NCBI GenBank assembly: GCA_029248185.1
Contig: JAQWJV010000010.1
Span: 1 to 64,000, forward strand
Source of the DNA: Flavobacteriaceae bacterium
GTDB lineage: Bacteria; Bacteroidota; Bacteroidia; Flavobacteriales; Flavobacteriaceae
Length of the DNA stretch: 64,000 nucleotides
Reading direction: 5' to 3'
The notes under the pieces are model-generated. The model saw only the letters and a list, made by a program, of their open reading frames with translations, had not been told where the DNA came from and ran no database searches. Within the stretch, counting starts at the first letter, position 1; the number at the start of each line of letters is the position of its first letter. Below are positions 54,804 to 63,579 of the stretch, piece after piece. The position numbers and the translations under genes are program-made.

Positions 54804-56129
54804 GTGATACTAACAGGAGAAAAAGAATTTTATAATGGAATTGGTGCCATTTCCTATGAAGGAAAAACATCAGACAATCCATTAGCGTATAAGTTTTATA
54901 ATCCAGATCAAATGGTCATGGGGAAATCTATGCGAGAACACTTTAGATTTGCAATTGCCTACTGGCATAGCTTTTGTGGACAAGGTGGCGATCCTTTTGG
55001 ACCCGGTACGCAACAGTTTCCATGGGATCAGTCCAACGATCCTATCCAGCGCGCCAAAGATAAAGCGGATGCTGCCTTTGAATTTATTACTAAAATGGGG
55101 TTCGATTATTTTTGTTTCCATGATATAGATTTAGTAGATGAGGCTGAAACCTTAGCTAAAAACGAAAAACGATTACATCAGATCTCTGAATACATAGCTC
55201 AAAAGAAAAAAGCCTCTGGTGTTAAGCTTTTGTGGGGAACTGCAAATTGTTTTTCAAATCCTATTTATATGAACGGTGCTGCCACCAATCCTGATTTTAA
55301 TGTGGTAGCAAGAGCGGGTGCTCAAATTAAAATGGCACTGGACATTACCATAGAATTGGGAGGTGAAAATTATGTTTTTTGGGGAGGTCGTGAAGGCTAT
55401 ATGTCACTGCTAAATACCGATATGGGGAGAGAGTTGGATCATATGGCTCAAATGTTAACTATGGCAAGAGATTATGCAAGAGGACAAGGATTTAAAGGAA
55501 GCTTTTTTATCGAGCCTAAACCCATGGAACCAATGAAGCATCAGTATGATTTTGATGCAGCAACTGCGATCGGATTTTTGAGAGAACATAATTTAGACAA
55601 AGATTTCAAACTTAATATTGAAGTAAACCATGCGACCTTGGCGCAACATACTTTTGAACATGAATTGGCTGTTGCAGCAAATGCTGGCATGTTGGGAAGT
55701 GTGGATGCGAATAGAGGTGACAATCAAAACGGTTGGGACACAGATCAATTTCCAGTAAATCTTTATGAAGTTACTGAAGCGATGCTTGTCTTCCTCCAAG
55801 CGGGTGGACTTCAAGGAGGAGGAATTAATTTTGATGCAAAAATCCGAAGAAATTCTACCGACTTAGAAGATTTGTTCCATGCTCATATTGGTGGAGCAGA
55901 TATTTTCGCTAGGGCCCTGTTGGTCGCAGAAAAAATCTTAACAGAGTCTCCCTATTCAGCAATGAGAGAGGAAAGATATGCTTCCTTCGATTCGACTAAG
56001 GGTAAAGCCTTTGAAGCTGGAAAATTATCATTGGAAGAAATTGCAAAAATCGCACTCAATGGTGAGGATCCAAAAAGAATTAGTGGGAAGCAAGAACGTT
56101 TTGAAAATATCATTAATCAGTATATTTAA
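54804..56129 (+). CDS. xylA: Xylose isomerase
   Basis: A 441-residue class II-type xylose isomerase starting with GTG. It converts D-xylose to D-xylulose with divalent metal. Key motifs: catalytic His in [25 protein letters not shown], a [13 protein letters not shown] metal region and [16 protein letters not shown]. It is the last gene of lldD-xylB-xylA and a terminator follows. Confidence 0.96.
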   Translation: MILTGEKEFYNGIGAISYEGKTSDNPLAYKFYNPDQMVMGKSMREHFRFAIAYWHSFCGQGGDPFGPGTQQFPWDQSNDPIQRAKDKADAAFEFITKMGFDYFCFHDIDLVDEAETLAKNEKRLHQISEYIAQKKKASGVKLLWGTANCFSNPIYMNGAATNPDFNVVARAGAQIKMALDITIELGGENYVFWGGREGYMSLLNTDMGRELDHMAQMLTMARDYARGQGFKGSFFIEPKPMEPMKHQYDFDAATAIGFLREHNLDKDFKLNIEVNHATLAQHTFEHELAVAANAGMLGSVDANRGDNQNGWDTDQFPVNLYEVTEAMLVFLQAGGLQGGGINFDAKIRRNSTDLEDLFHAHIGGADIFARALLVAEKILTESPYSAMREERYASFDSTKGKAFEAGKLSLEEIAKIALNGEDPKRISGKQERFENIINQYI

Positions 56130-56172
56130 ATTACTGCTTAGACTACTATTCATAAGATTTGATAATTAATTT

Positions 56173-56201
56173 AAAAAAAATGACACTGTGTCATTTTTTT
56201 T
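56173..56201. terminator. Intrinsic terminator after xylA
   Basis: A perfect TGACA / TGTCA core (56181-56185 with 56189-56193) is flanked by eight A on the left and a T run on the right, so it can work in both directions. It separates the xyl operon from etfBA. Confidence 0.75.
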
Positions 56202-56228
56202 AGTAGATTCGTATTAAAATCTGATTAA

Positions 56229-56975
56229 ATGAATATTTTAGTTTGTATAAGTAATGTACCAGACACTACTTCAAAAATTAATTTTAAAGATGAAAACAAG
56301 TCTTTTGATCCAAGTGGTGTTCAGTTCATTATAAATCCTAATGACGAGTTTGGCTTAACTCGTGCTATCTGGCTTCAGCAAAAAGCCGGAGCAAAAGTTA
56401 CGGTGGTAACAGTAGGGGATACAGGTTGCGAACCCATCTTAAGAAAATGTTTGGCTATTGGAGCCGATCAGGCGATACGAATTGATGCACTCCCTTCCGA
56501 TGGTTTTTTTGTTGCAAAACAATTAGCGGCTCTTTGTGAAAAAGAGAATTACGATCTAATTATAACAGGGCGAGAGTCCATTGACTATAATGGAGCAATG
56601 GTTGGAGGTATGTTGGCTTCATTTTTGTCGATACCTTATTTGGCAAATTGTGTTCAATTTGAAATGGAGGGGTCAACCGCAACTCTAGAACGAGAAATTG
56701 ACGGTGGAAAAGAAATCCTAAGCGCAAGTCTCCCCCTTGTATTGGGAGCGCAAAAGGGACTGGTAGAGGAATCGGATTTAATCATCCCTAATATGCGTGG
56801 AATTATGCAGGCACGACAGAAGCCCTTAACCGTTGAAATCGCTGTTGAAGTTGATGCTGCAACAACCATACAACATTTTGAAAAACCTCAGGCAAAAGGT
56901 CCAGTTAGATTGGTGGATGCGGCAGAGGTAGATACCTTAATAGAATTATTACAAAACGAAGCCAAAGTACTTTAA
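56229..56975 (+). CDS. etfB: Electron transfer flavoprotein subunit beta
   Basis: The 248-residue ETF small subunit carries AMP and half of the FAD site. Family features: N-terminal ILVCISNVPDT, FIINPNDEFGL, TGRESIDYNGA and a LPLVLGAQKGLVEE region. With EtfA it takes electrons from acyl-CoA dehydrogenases to the quinone pool via ETF-QO. The alpha subunit follows after 12 bases. No acyl-CoA dehydrogenase gene lies within this window. Confidence 0.95.
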   Translation: MNILVCISNVPDTTSKINFKDENKSFDPSGVQFIINPNDEFGLTRAIWLQQKAGAKVTVVTVGDTGCEPILRKCLAIGADQAIRIDALPSDGFFVAKQLAALCEKENYDLIITGRESIDYNGAMVGGMLASFLSIPYLANCVQFEMEGSTATLEREIDGGKEILSASLPLVLGAQKGLVEESDLIIPNMRGIMQARQKPLTVEIAVEVDAATTIQHFEKPQAKGPVRLVDAAEVDTLIELLQNEAKVL

Positions 56976-56987
56976 AACCCATAGATT

Positions 56988-57941
56988 ATGTCAGTAGTTG
57001 TTTATGTTGAGTCTCAGAACGGAATAATCAAAAAAGCAGGATTAGAAGTTGCCTCCTATGGGAGAGCCATTGCAAATGCAATACAAACCAATTTAGTAGC
57101 AGTTACCTTCAATGTGAATGACGCCTCTATGCTTAATAACCATGGCGTAGATAAAGTGTGTAATATCAACACTACGGGGGATACCTTTTTTAATGTCGAT
57201 CGATACAGTGCGAGTTTGGCTGCGGTCATAGAAAATGAAACAGCAACCCTTGTTGTAGTTAGCGCTACTGCAAATGGTCGATATTTAGGACCTATTCTTG
57301 CGGCAGCTATTAAGGCAGCTTATGTTTCTAATGTGGTGGCATTACCTAGCGCATATGATCCTGTCACAGTAAAACGTTCCTGTTTTACAAATAAAGCTTT
57401 TAATGCCTGTGTAAGTAATCAAAGTAAGACGGTAATAAGTCTGTCATCAAATGCCTTTGGTTTGAAAGAGTACACATCAGAGGCGGAATATACTGAAGCA
57501 GAATACCTCAATTCAAACTCAACACTCAAAGTAACAGCTACAGATTCAATATCAGACAAAGTTACCATTGCTGATGCAGATATTGTTGTATCGGGAGGTA
57601 GAGGTTTAAAAGGGCCAGAAAATTGGCATTTGATTGAGGATTTGGCAAGTGTTTTAGGAGCAGCCACAGCATGTTCTAAACCTGTTTCAGACATGGGTTG
57701 GCGTCCACATAGTGAACATGTGGGTCAAACGGGAAAACCCGTAGCTTCCAATTTGTATATAGCAATTGGAGTTTCTGGAGCTATCCAACATTTAGCAGGA
57801 ATAAACTCCTCTAAAGTAAAGGTTGTCATAAATAACGATCCCGAAGCCCCGTTTTTTAAAGCTGCAGATTATGGAATCGTAGGGGATGCCTTTGAAGTTG
57901 TCCCTAAGTTGATTGAAAAACTTAAGGCAATAAAACAGTGA
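56988..57941 (+). CDS. etfA: Electron transfer flavoprotein subunit alpha
   Basis: The 317-residue ETF large subunit has the C-terminal FAD-binding domain with SGGRGLKGPENW, the SDMGWRPHSEHVGQTGK loop and an AIGVSGAIQHLAGI helix. It forms the FAD-containing heterodimer with EtfB. The transcript continues into scoA 18 bases later. Confidence 0.95.
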   Translation: MSVVVYVESQNGIIKKAGLEVASYGRAIANAIQTNLVAVTFNVNDASMLNNHGVDKVCNINTTGDTFFNVDRYSASLAAVIENETATLVVVSATANGRYLGPILAAAIKAAYVSNVVALPSAYDPVTVKRSCFTNKAFNACVSNQSKTVISLSSNAFGLKEYTSEAEYTEAEYLNSNSTLKVTATDSISDKVTIADADIVVSGGRGLKGPENWHLIEDLASVLGAATACSKPVSDMGWRPHSEHVGQTGKPVASNLYIAIGVSGAIQHLAGINSSKVKVVINNDPEAPFFKAADYGIVGDAFEVVPKLIEKLKAIKQ

Positions 57942-57959
57942 TATAAGTAACTTTCCCCA

Positions 57960-58658
57960 ATGATAAACAAAACCGTACATTCCGTTAAAGAAGCTCTCGA
58001 GGGTGTTTCCTCTGGTATGACATTGATGTTAGGAGGTTTTGGCTTGTGTGGAATTCCAGAAAATGCAATTTCAGAACTAGTTCGTTTAGGAAGTTCAGAC
58101 CTAACCTGTATATCCAATAATGCCGGGGTTGATGACTTTGGTTTGGGATTATTATTACAGCAAAAGCAAATAAAAACCATGATAGCCTCTTATGTGGGCG
58201 AAAACGCAGAGTTTGAACAGCAAATGTTGTCAGGTGAATTGGAGGTTATTTTAACCCCTCAAGGAACCCTTGCAGAAAAATGTAGGGCAGCACAAGCTGG
58301 AATCCCTGCTTTTTTCACTCCAGCAGGTTTTGGTACTGAAGTTGCTACAGGTAAAGAAAATAGATCCTTTCATGGAAAAAACTATGTTATGGAAGAAGCT
58401 TATCAAGCTGATTTTGCTTTCGTAAAAGCATGGAAAGGCGATGTAACTGGTAACCTAATTTTTAAGGGAACGGCAAGAAATTTTAATCCATTAATGTGTG
58501 GTGCAGCGAAAGTGACCGTGGCCGAGGTTGAGGAGTTAGTGCCGGCAGGAGAATTAGATCCTAATCAGATTCATGTTCCAGGAATTCTCGTAAACCGCAT
58601 TTTTCAGGGACAAGATTATGAAAAAAGAATTGAGCAGCGAACCTTGCGAAACATCTGA
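57960..58658 (+). CDS. scoA: 3-oxoacid CoA-transferase subunit A
   Basis: The 232-residue alpha subunit of succinyl-CoA:3-ketoacid CoA-transferase shows [31 protein letters not shown] and the [12 protein letters not shown] region. It moves CoA from succinyl-CoA to acetoacetate. The beta subunit follows after three bases. Co-location with etfBA suggests a role in ketone body, branched-chain amino acid or fatty acid oxidation. Confidence 0.94.
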   Translation: MINKTVHSVKEALEGVSSGMTLMLGGFGLCGIPENAISELVRLGSSDLTCISNNAGVDDFGLGLLLQQKQIKTMIASYVGENAEFEQQMLSGELEVILTPQGTLAEKCRAAQAGIPAFFTPAGFGTEVATGKENRSFHGKNYVMEEAYQADFAFVKAWKGDVTGNLIFKGTARNFNPLMCGAAKVTVAEVEELVPAGELDPNQIHVPGILVNRIFQGQDYEKRIEQRTLRNI

Positions 58659-58661
58659 GTC

Positions 58662-59318
58662 ATGGCTTTAGACAAAAAGGACATTGCAAAACGCATTGCT
58701 AAGGAATTGAAAGACGGTTTTTATGTGAACTTGGGGATAGGTATTCCAACATTAGTTGCAAATTATGTTCCTAAAGGAATTCAAGTGGAGTTTCAAAGTG
58801 AAAATGGTATTTTGGGGATGGGGCCATTTCCTTATGAAGGAGAGGAAGATGCAGATTTAATCAATGCAGGGAAACAAACGATAACAAGTCTCCCTGGAGC
58901 TAGCTTTTTTGATTCTGCAATGAGTTTTGGTATGATTCGAGGAAAGCATGTAGACCTCACAATACTAGGGGCAATGGAAGTTTCAGACAAGGGCGATATT
59001 GCCAATTGGAAGATCCCAGGAAAATTAGTCAAAGGGATGGGAGGAGCCATGGATCTTGTGGCTTCTGCAGATAATATTATCGTCGCAATGATGCATGTCA
59101 ATCGAAAAGGAAATTCTAAATTACTTTCAAAATGTACGCTACCACTTACAGGATTGCGATGTGTAAAAAGAATCGTAACCGAGTTGGCAGTCTTGGACAT
59201 TACCTCTCAAGGATTTTTATTAGTTGAGCGTGCTCCAGGAGTTAGTATACAAGAAATCAAAGAGGCAACAGCTGGAAAACTAGAAATTCCTGCAGTTGTT
59301 CCTGAAATGCAATTTTGA
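58662..59318 (+). CDS. scoB: 3-oxoacid CoA-transferase subunit B
   Basis: A 218-residue subunit with the catalytic glutamate in FQSENGILGMGP, the NLGIGIPTLV nucleotide region and a GGAMDLV segment. It pairs with ScoA. No thiolase gene is close enough to confirm the pathway. No strong terminator follows; a weak inverted repeat lies at 59320-59339. Confidence 0.95.
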   Translation: MALDKKDIAKRIAKELKDGFYVNLGIGIPTLVANYVPKGIQVEFQSENGILGMGPFPYEGEEDADLINAGKQTITSLPGASFFDSAMSFGMIRGKHVDLTILGAMEVSDKGDIANWKIPGKLVKGMGGAMDLVASADNIIVAMMHVNRKGNSKLLSKCTLPLTGLRCVKRIVTELAVLDITSQGFLLVERAPGVSIQEIKEATAGKLEIPAVVPEMQF

Positions 59319-59392
59319 TCTTTACCAAATTCAGTAAAGTAGTACTAGAAATGTTTTAAATAAATTAGTACTTTTAAACAAATTTTAGTGAA

Positions 59393-60136
59393 ATGATGAA
59401 TAATTTGAAAATAGTAACCTTATGTGTTACTGTCCTATTTTTTAGTTGCCAAAACAAAGCGAAGAATGCTGAAAACGTTAAGAACGAAGCCACCGAAATG
59501 GAGGAAAATCAGTGGCTAGACATGAGCCCTTTAACAAGTTTGAGCGGATGGCATATTTATCAAAATGAGTCGGGTCAAAAAACAGGTTGGACTGTTACCG
59601 ATGGTGTTTTTACTTACGATTCAGAAAAAGCAGAAGGAGATGGAAATAAAAGTTTAATTTCTGATGAGAAGTTCACCAACTTTGAGATAAAATTCGATTG
59701 GAAACTCTCCCCTAATTCCAACAGCGGATTCATGTGGGGTGTTAATGAGAGTACAGATTATGATGCACCTTACGTAACAGGTCCTGAAATTCAAATTATC
59801 GATGCAGATATTTATGCAGATGATAAAAAAAATCAAATTCATACTGCGGGTGCCTTATATGATATGATTGCGCCTGATCATGTTATGGCTAAACCAGCTG
59901 GCGAATGGAATAGCTACCACATTACAATCAATTACGAAGAGAACAAAGGAACCGTGGTCCACAATGGAATGGAAATTAATCGTTTTCCTTTGTATGGTGA
60001 AAAATGGGACGCTATGGTTGCCAAAAGTAAATTCAAAGAAATGTCAGGTTTCGGTAAGTTTAAAGAAGGTCATCTTTGTTTACAAGACCATCCAGGTGTA
60101 ATTTCGTACAGAAATATAAAAGTAAGAAAACTCTAA
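59393..60136 (+). CDS. DUF1080 (3-keto-disaccharide hydrolase type) lipoprotein
   Basis: A 247-residue protein with a lipoprotein signal (lipobox LFFSC) and one beta-jellyroll DUF1080 domain: SLSGWHIYQ, GDGNKSLISDEKFTNFEIKF-like strands (FEIKFDWKLS), SNSGFMWG, GPEIQIID, GEWNSYHI and a C-terminal FGHL-like GKFKEGHLCLQDH. Proteins of this family act on 3-keto-glycosides in some Bacteroidota. It ends one base before the next small gene. The epimerase-fold proteins 8-10 kb away could be partners. Confidence 0.85.
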   Translation: MMNNLKIVTLCVTVLFFSCQNKAKNAENVKNEATEMEENQWLDMSPLTSLSGWHIYQNESGQKTGWTVTDGVFTYDSEKAEGDGNKSLISDEKFTNFEIKFDWKLSPNSNSGFMWGVNESTDYDAPYVTGPEIQIIDADIYADDKKNQIHTAGALYDMIAPDHVMAKPAGEWNSYHITINYEENKGTVVHNGMEINRFPLYGEKWDAMVAKSKFKEMSGFGKFKEGHLCLQDHPGVISYRNIKVRKL

Positions 60137-60137
60137 T

Positions 60138-60479
60138 TTGAATTCTAAAAAAAATATTTTTCCTTTCTTTATCAGACTGCTTTCAGTAGGATTAGTCATG
60201 GTTTTTTTATTGCCTCTTGGATTAAAACTCATTCATAGTTTTGAGTTTCATTCCAATCCAAAAACATGTAAAAATAACAAGACCCATATTCACGAATCCA
60301 ATACTCATAACGATGCATTGGATTATTTTTTTCAACCCCTAGTTCACGAAGTTGAAGATGTTTTTGAGGCGCATGTTTTTTTCCTTTTAACAGAAGAGAA
60401 AAGCAGATACAATCCCTCTTTTAAATCAGTTACGTATAAGCGTTATAGGTCCAGAGCACCCCCGGCATTATTTATTTAA
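60138..60479 (+). CDS. Small His-rich membrane protein of a TonB-receptor locus
   Basis: A 113-residue protein starting with TTG, with one N-terminal hydrophobic segment (about 10-28) and a histidine-rich periplasmic tail (HSFEFHSN, KNNKTHIHESNTHND, HEVEDVFEAH) that also has one cysteine. It ends in RAPPALFI. Similar short proteins stand before metal-type TonB-dependent receptors in Bacteroidota. It may bind or sense a transition metal. The function is not established. Confidence 0.6.
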   Translation: MNSKKNIFPFFIRLLSVGLVMVFLLPLGLKLIHSFEFHSNPKTCKNNKTHIHESNTHNDALDYFFQPLVHEVEDVFEAHVFFLLTEEKSRYNPSFKSVTYKRYRSRAPPALFI

Positions 60480-60486
60480 AATAAAT

Positions 60487-60511
60487 GTCAATGACTTTTT
60501 CAGTTATTGAC
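60487..60511. promoter_or_regulatory. Inverted repeat in the leader of the receptor operon
   Basis: Arms GTCAATGAC (60487-60495) and GTTATTGAC (60503-60511) are inverted with one G/T mismatch and a seven-base spacer. No T run follows, so it is not a terminator; it lies 38 bases before the lipoprotein gene. It could bind a dimeric regulator. Confidence 0.35.
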
Positions 60512-60549
60512 CCCATTCATTTTTTTTTAATAAATAATATCGATCCCTT

Positions 60550-61104
60550 ATGGACAATACAATAATTTCTTATACAAAAAATACCCTTTTATTACTTTTT
60601 TTAATCTCTGTTTCATCTTGTTCTAAAGACACTCCCGGAGTAGTTAACGAAGAAGAATTAATTACGACTGTTGTACTCAATTTTTCAACTCAAGGCGAAC
60701 CTGACCAAACGGTGCGTTGGGAAACAGAAGCAGCAAATTCAGCAGAAATTATTCTCAAAGCAAATGCTGAATATGATGTTCAAATTACTTTTTTAGATGA
60801 AAGTGATCCTAATGATATTGAGAATATCAATGAAGAAATAATCGAAGAAGCAGATGAACATCAAGTATTTTATGAATTTTCTGGTGTAAGTGTTACTTAC
60901 GGCCAAGGCAGTTCAGATGCACTTGATAGTAATCAAAATCCTGTTTATATTAATTCCATTTGGAATACAAATGCGGCTAATTCTGGAATCGTTCGTGTTT
61001 TTTTAATTCACGAACCCACAACGAAAAGCGCTACAACCAGGGATGGATTTGGAGGTGAAACCGATGTGTCAGTAGATATCCCCATCCGTATCATTGAAGA
61101 ATGA
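60550..61104 (+). CDS. Lipoprotein upstream of a TonB-dependent receptor
   Basis: A 184-residue protein with a lipoprotein signal (lipobox VSSC, Cys at about 24) and a beta-rich domain (TTVVLNFSTQG...VRWETE, AEYDVQITFLDES, GIVRVFLIHEPT). It matches the kind of protein usually named type 1 periplasmic binding fold superfamily. Its stop overlaps the receptor gene by four bases, so it is almost certainly coupled to it and may capture the substrate or assist the receptor at the outer membrane. Confidence 0.75.
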   Translation: MDNTIISYTKNTLLLLFLISVSSCSKDTPGVVNEEELITTVVLNFSTQGEPDQTVRWETEAANSAEIILKANAEYDVQITFLDESDPNDIENINEEIIEEADEHQVFYEFSGVSVTYGQGSSDALDSNQNPVYINSIWNTNAANSGIVRVFLIHEPTTKSATTRDGFGGETDVSVDIPIRIIEE

Positions 61105-63515
61105 TAAAGAGTTTTTTTAAAATCACAGTTCTAGTATTCTTTTTAAAGGGATTTCCTTTATGGTCACAGAACTGTGATTTTATTCTTAGTGGAACGGTCA
61201 AAGATTTGCATGATGGGTCCCCTATTTACGGTGCTATAATACGAATAGAAGGCACCGATAGTTTTGCACAAACACAAGAAAATGGAACTTATGTTTTAAA
61301 GGCACTTTGTGCTGGAAGTGTTGTCTTTTTGATAGAGCATGCTGAATGTAATTCAATTCGAAAGAAAGTTTCAATAAATTCAAATACAACCCTTAATTTT
61401 GAGTTAGAGCATCATATCAATGCTCTAGAAGAAATAATTATTTCAGATAATCGACTCAAAGGACTTAATGGGAACGCTAAAGAGTCTCGATTGAATGCTG
61501 ATCAAATCTCACGTTTTAGTAATCAAAGCTTAGCAGATGCACTGACAACTTTGGCAGGAGTGTCTTCATTGAAAACAGGAAACTCAATCGCTAAACCCAT
61601 GATTCATGGGATGTATGGAAGTCGAGTGGGAATTATTGCAAACGGTATTCGATTGCGAGATCAAGAATGGGGTCCCGATCACGCACCTAATATTGATTTA
61701 AACGCTTTTCAAAGTGTGCAGTTAGTTAAAGGTGCTACTGCTTTAAAATATGGGGGAGATACTCCAGGTGGGATTATCGTTTTATCTCCTCATCGATTAA
61801 TTTTAAGTGACAGTCTTTTTGGACAAACTATTATGAATGCAGCAACCAATGGCTGGGGAGGGAGTATTACCTCAAAATTAATGAAGACCAGCTCAAATGG
61901 CTATTACATTAATGGTCAATTGACAGCAAAACGTTTTGGAGATTTAAGTTCACCGCAGTATGTTCTTTCAAATACAGGAATGAGAGAAATGAATATTTCA
62001 TTCAAATTAGGAAGAAGTAAAATCAGTAAGGGTTGGGAGTTGAATTATTCTCGGTTTCAAAATGAAACGGGGATTTTACGTTCGGCACACATTGGAAATA
62101 TTCAAGATTTATTAAGAGCGCTCAAAGAGGATAAACCCCTAAGAATTGAACCCTTTACTTATAGGATCAATGCCCCAAAACAGCAAGGCTTACATCAAAA
62201 TATTCACTTGATTTATTTTAATCAATTCAATGACAAATTAAAATGGAAATGGGATTATAATTATCAAGTAAATACACGAAAAGAATTTGATATAAGAAGA
62301 GGGGTTCCTTTGGATGTTCCTGCAATTGATTTAAAGTTACAAACCCACAGTGTGTTGGGAAGTTTACAATGGAAGAAAGGGTTTAATTGGGAAATGGAAT
62401 GGGGCATAAATGCAATGCTTCAAGATAATTATTCAGATCCAAATACTGGGGTTAAAAGATTGATTCCTGATTATATTAAAACACAATTGGGTAGTTATTT
62501 AGTGGGATCTTATAAGCCTTCAAATTCTTTTCATTGGGATTGGGGGGTTCGTCTGGATCGTGTCGGTTGGGATGTACAGAAGTATTATAATGTGTCCGAT
62601 TGGAAGAGCAGAAACTACAATACTATTTTCCCTCAGTTTGAAGTAAATAATATCGGGAATCAAATTTTAGTAAACCCAGCATTGAATTTTTTAAATTTTG
62701 CAGCTCAAACAGGAATTTCGATTGAACTAAGCGAACAATTTAATACTAGTTTTTCTTATGTTTTATCCCAGCGGTCTCCTAATGCATCTGAATTATTTAG
62801 CGATGGGCTACATCATTCATTAGCCACTATAGAATTTGGAAGCTTGACTTTAGATAAAGAGAGTTCAAATAAATTTCTTTTCAGTTTAACAAAAACACAA
62901 GGCAAACTCAAGGGAGCTATTGAGCCCTATTTTTCAAAAATCAACAATTATATTTTTATTGCTCCCAAAGCACTTCAACAAACCATCAGAGGGGCTTTTC
63001 CAGTTTGGCAATATGAAGCAACAGATGCCTTGGTTTGGGGGGTGGATACCGTTTTGGGCTTTGATTTCACAGATCAGTTGAACTTTGATATTAACGCTTC
63101 ATATACCCATGCTCAGGATATGAAAAATGAGTTGCCTATCATTAATATCCCCCCTTTCAATAGCTCCCAAAGTATTCAATATAGTTCTCCCAAAAAGCGT
63201 TTTGACATTAAAGTAATGCATCATTTTACCGCAACACAAAACCGCTTTCCAGATCTCAATTTTAATGTAACAACCTTACAAGAGGATGGTTTAATTGAGC
63301 AAGAGGTTGATGTAAGCACTCCTCCTTCAGCCTATCAAAAATTGGATGTATTTTTTTCATTATATTTGGGTAACATTGAAAAATCTAAAACTAGCCTACG
63401 ATTTATGTTTTACAATATTACCCAAAGCAAATACAGAGACTATTTAAACAGAATGCGTTTTTATGCTGATGAAATAGGACGTAATGTTCAAGTTCAGTTC
63501 GTTTTCTCGTATTAA
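61101..63515 (+). CDS. TonB-dependent outer-membrane receptor, probable metal type
   Basis: An 804-residue receptor: a signal peptide (ending PLWSQ), a carboxypeptidase-like regulatory domain (SGTVKDLHDGSPIYGAI), a plug domain (LADALTTLAGVSSL, GSRVGIIANGIRL) and a beta-barrel ending in an aromatic residue (FVFSY). The loop RDQEWGPDHAPNID (about 187-200) resembles the His/Asp segment of ZnuD-type zinc receptors. With the His-rich small protein this points to zinc or another transition metal, though heme or a peptide cannot be excluded. Energy would come from a TonB such as those at the left end. Confidence 0.88.
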   Translation: MIKSFFKITVLVFFLKGFPLWSQNCDFILSGTVKDLHDGSPIYGAIIRIEGTDSFAQTQENGTYVLKALCAGSVVFLIEHAECNSIRKKVSINSNTTLNFELEHHINALEEIIISDNRLKGLNGNAKESRLNADQISRFSNQSLADALTTLAGVSSLKTGNSIAKPMIHGMYGSRVGIIANGIRLRDQEWGPDHAPNIDLNAFQSVQLVKGATALKYGGDTPGGIIVLSPHRLILSDSLFGQTIMNAATNGWGGSITSKLMKTSSNGYYINGQLTAKRFGDLSSPQYVLSNTGMREMNISFKLGRSKISKGWELNYSRFQNETGILRSAHIGNIQDLLRALKEDKPLRIEPFTYRINAPKQQGLHQNIHLIYFNQFNDKLKWKWDYNYQVNTRKEFDIRRGVPLDVPAIDLKLQTHSVLGSLQWKKGFNWEMEWGINAMLQDNYSDPNTGVKRLIPDYIKTQLGSYLVGSYKPSNSFHWDWGVRLDRVGWDVQKYYNVSDWKSRNYNTIFPQFEVNNIGNQILVNPALNFLNFAAQTGISIELSEQFNTSFSYVLSQRSPNASELFSDGLHHSLATIEFGSLTLDKESSNKFLFSLTKTQGKLKGAIEPYFSKINNYIFIAPKALQQTIRGAFPVWQYEATDALVWGVDTVLGFDFTDQLNFDINASYTHAQDMKNELPIINIPPFNSSQSIQYSSPKKRFDIKVMHHFTATQNRFPDLNFNVTTLQEDGLIEQEVDVSTPPSAYQKLDVFFSLYLGNIEKSKTSLRFMFYNITQSKYRDYLNRMRFYADEIGRNVQVQFVFSY

Positions 63516-63579
63516 TTAGCCATACTATTTTTAAAATGATGCTCCAAACTTTATTATTATGCTATTCTTTTTTTTAGAT

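Noticed and set aside
58832-59200. 122-residue open frame on the minus strand
   Set aside because: It is antisense to scoB, which is intact and in an operon.
59320-59339. Six-base inverted repeat after scoB
   Set aside because: It is short and AT-rich without a T tract.
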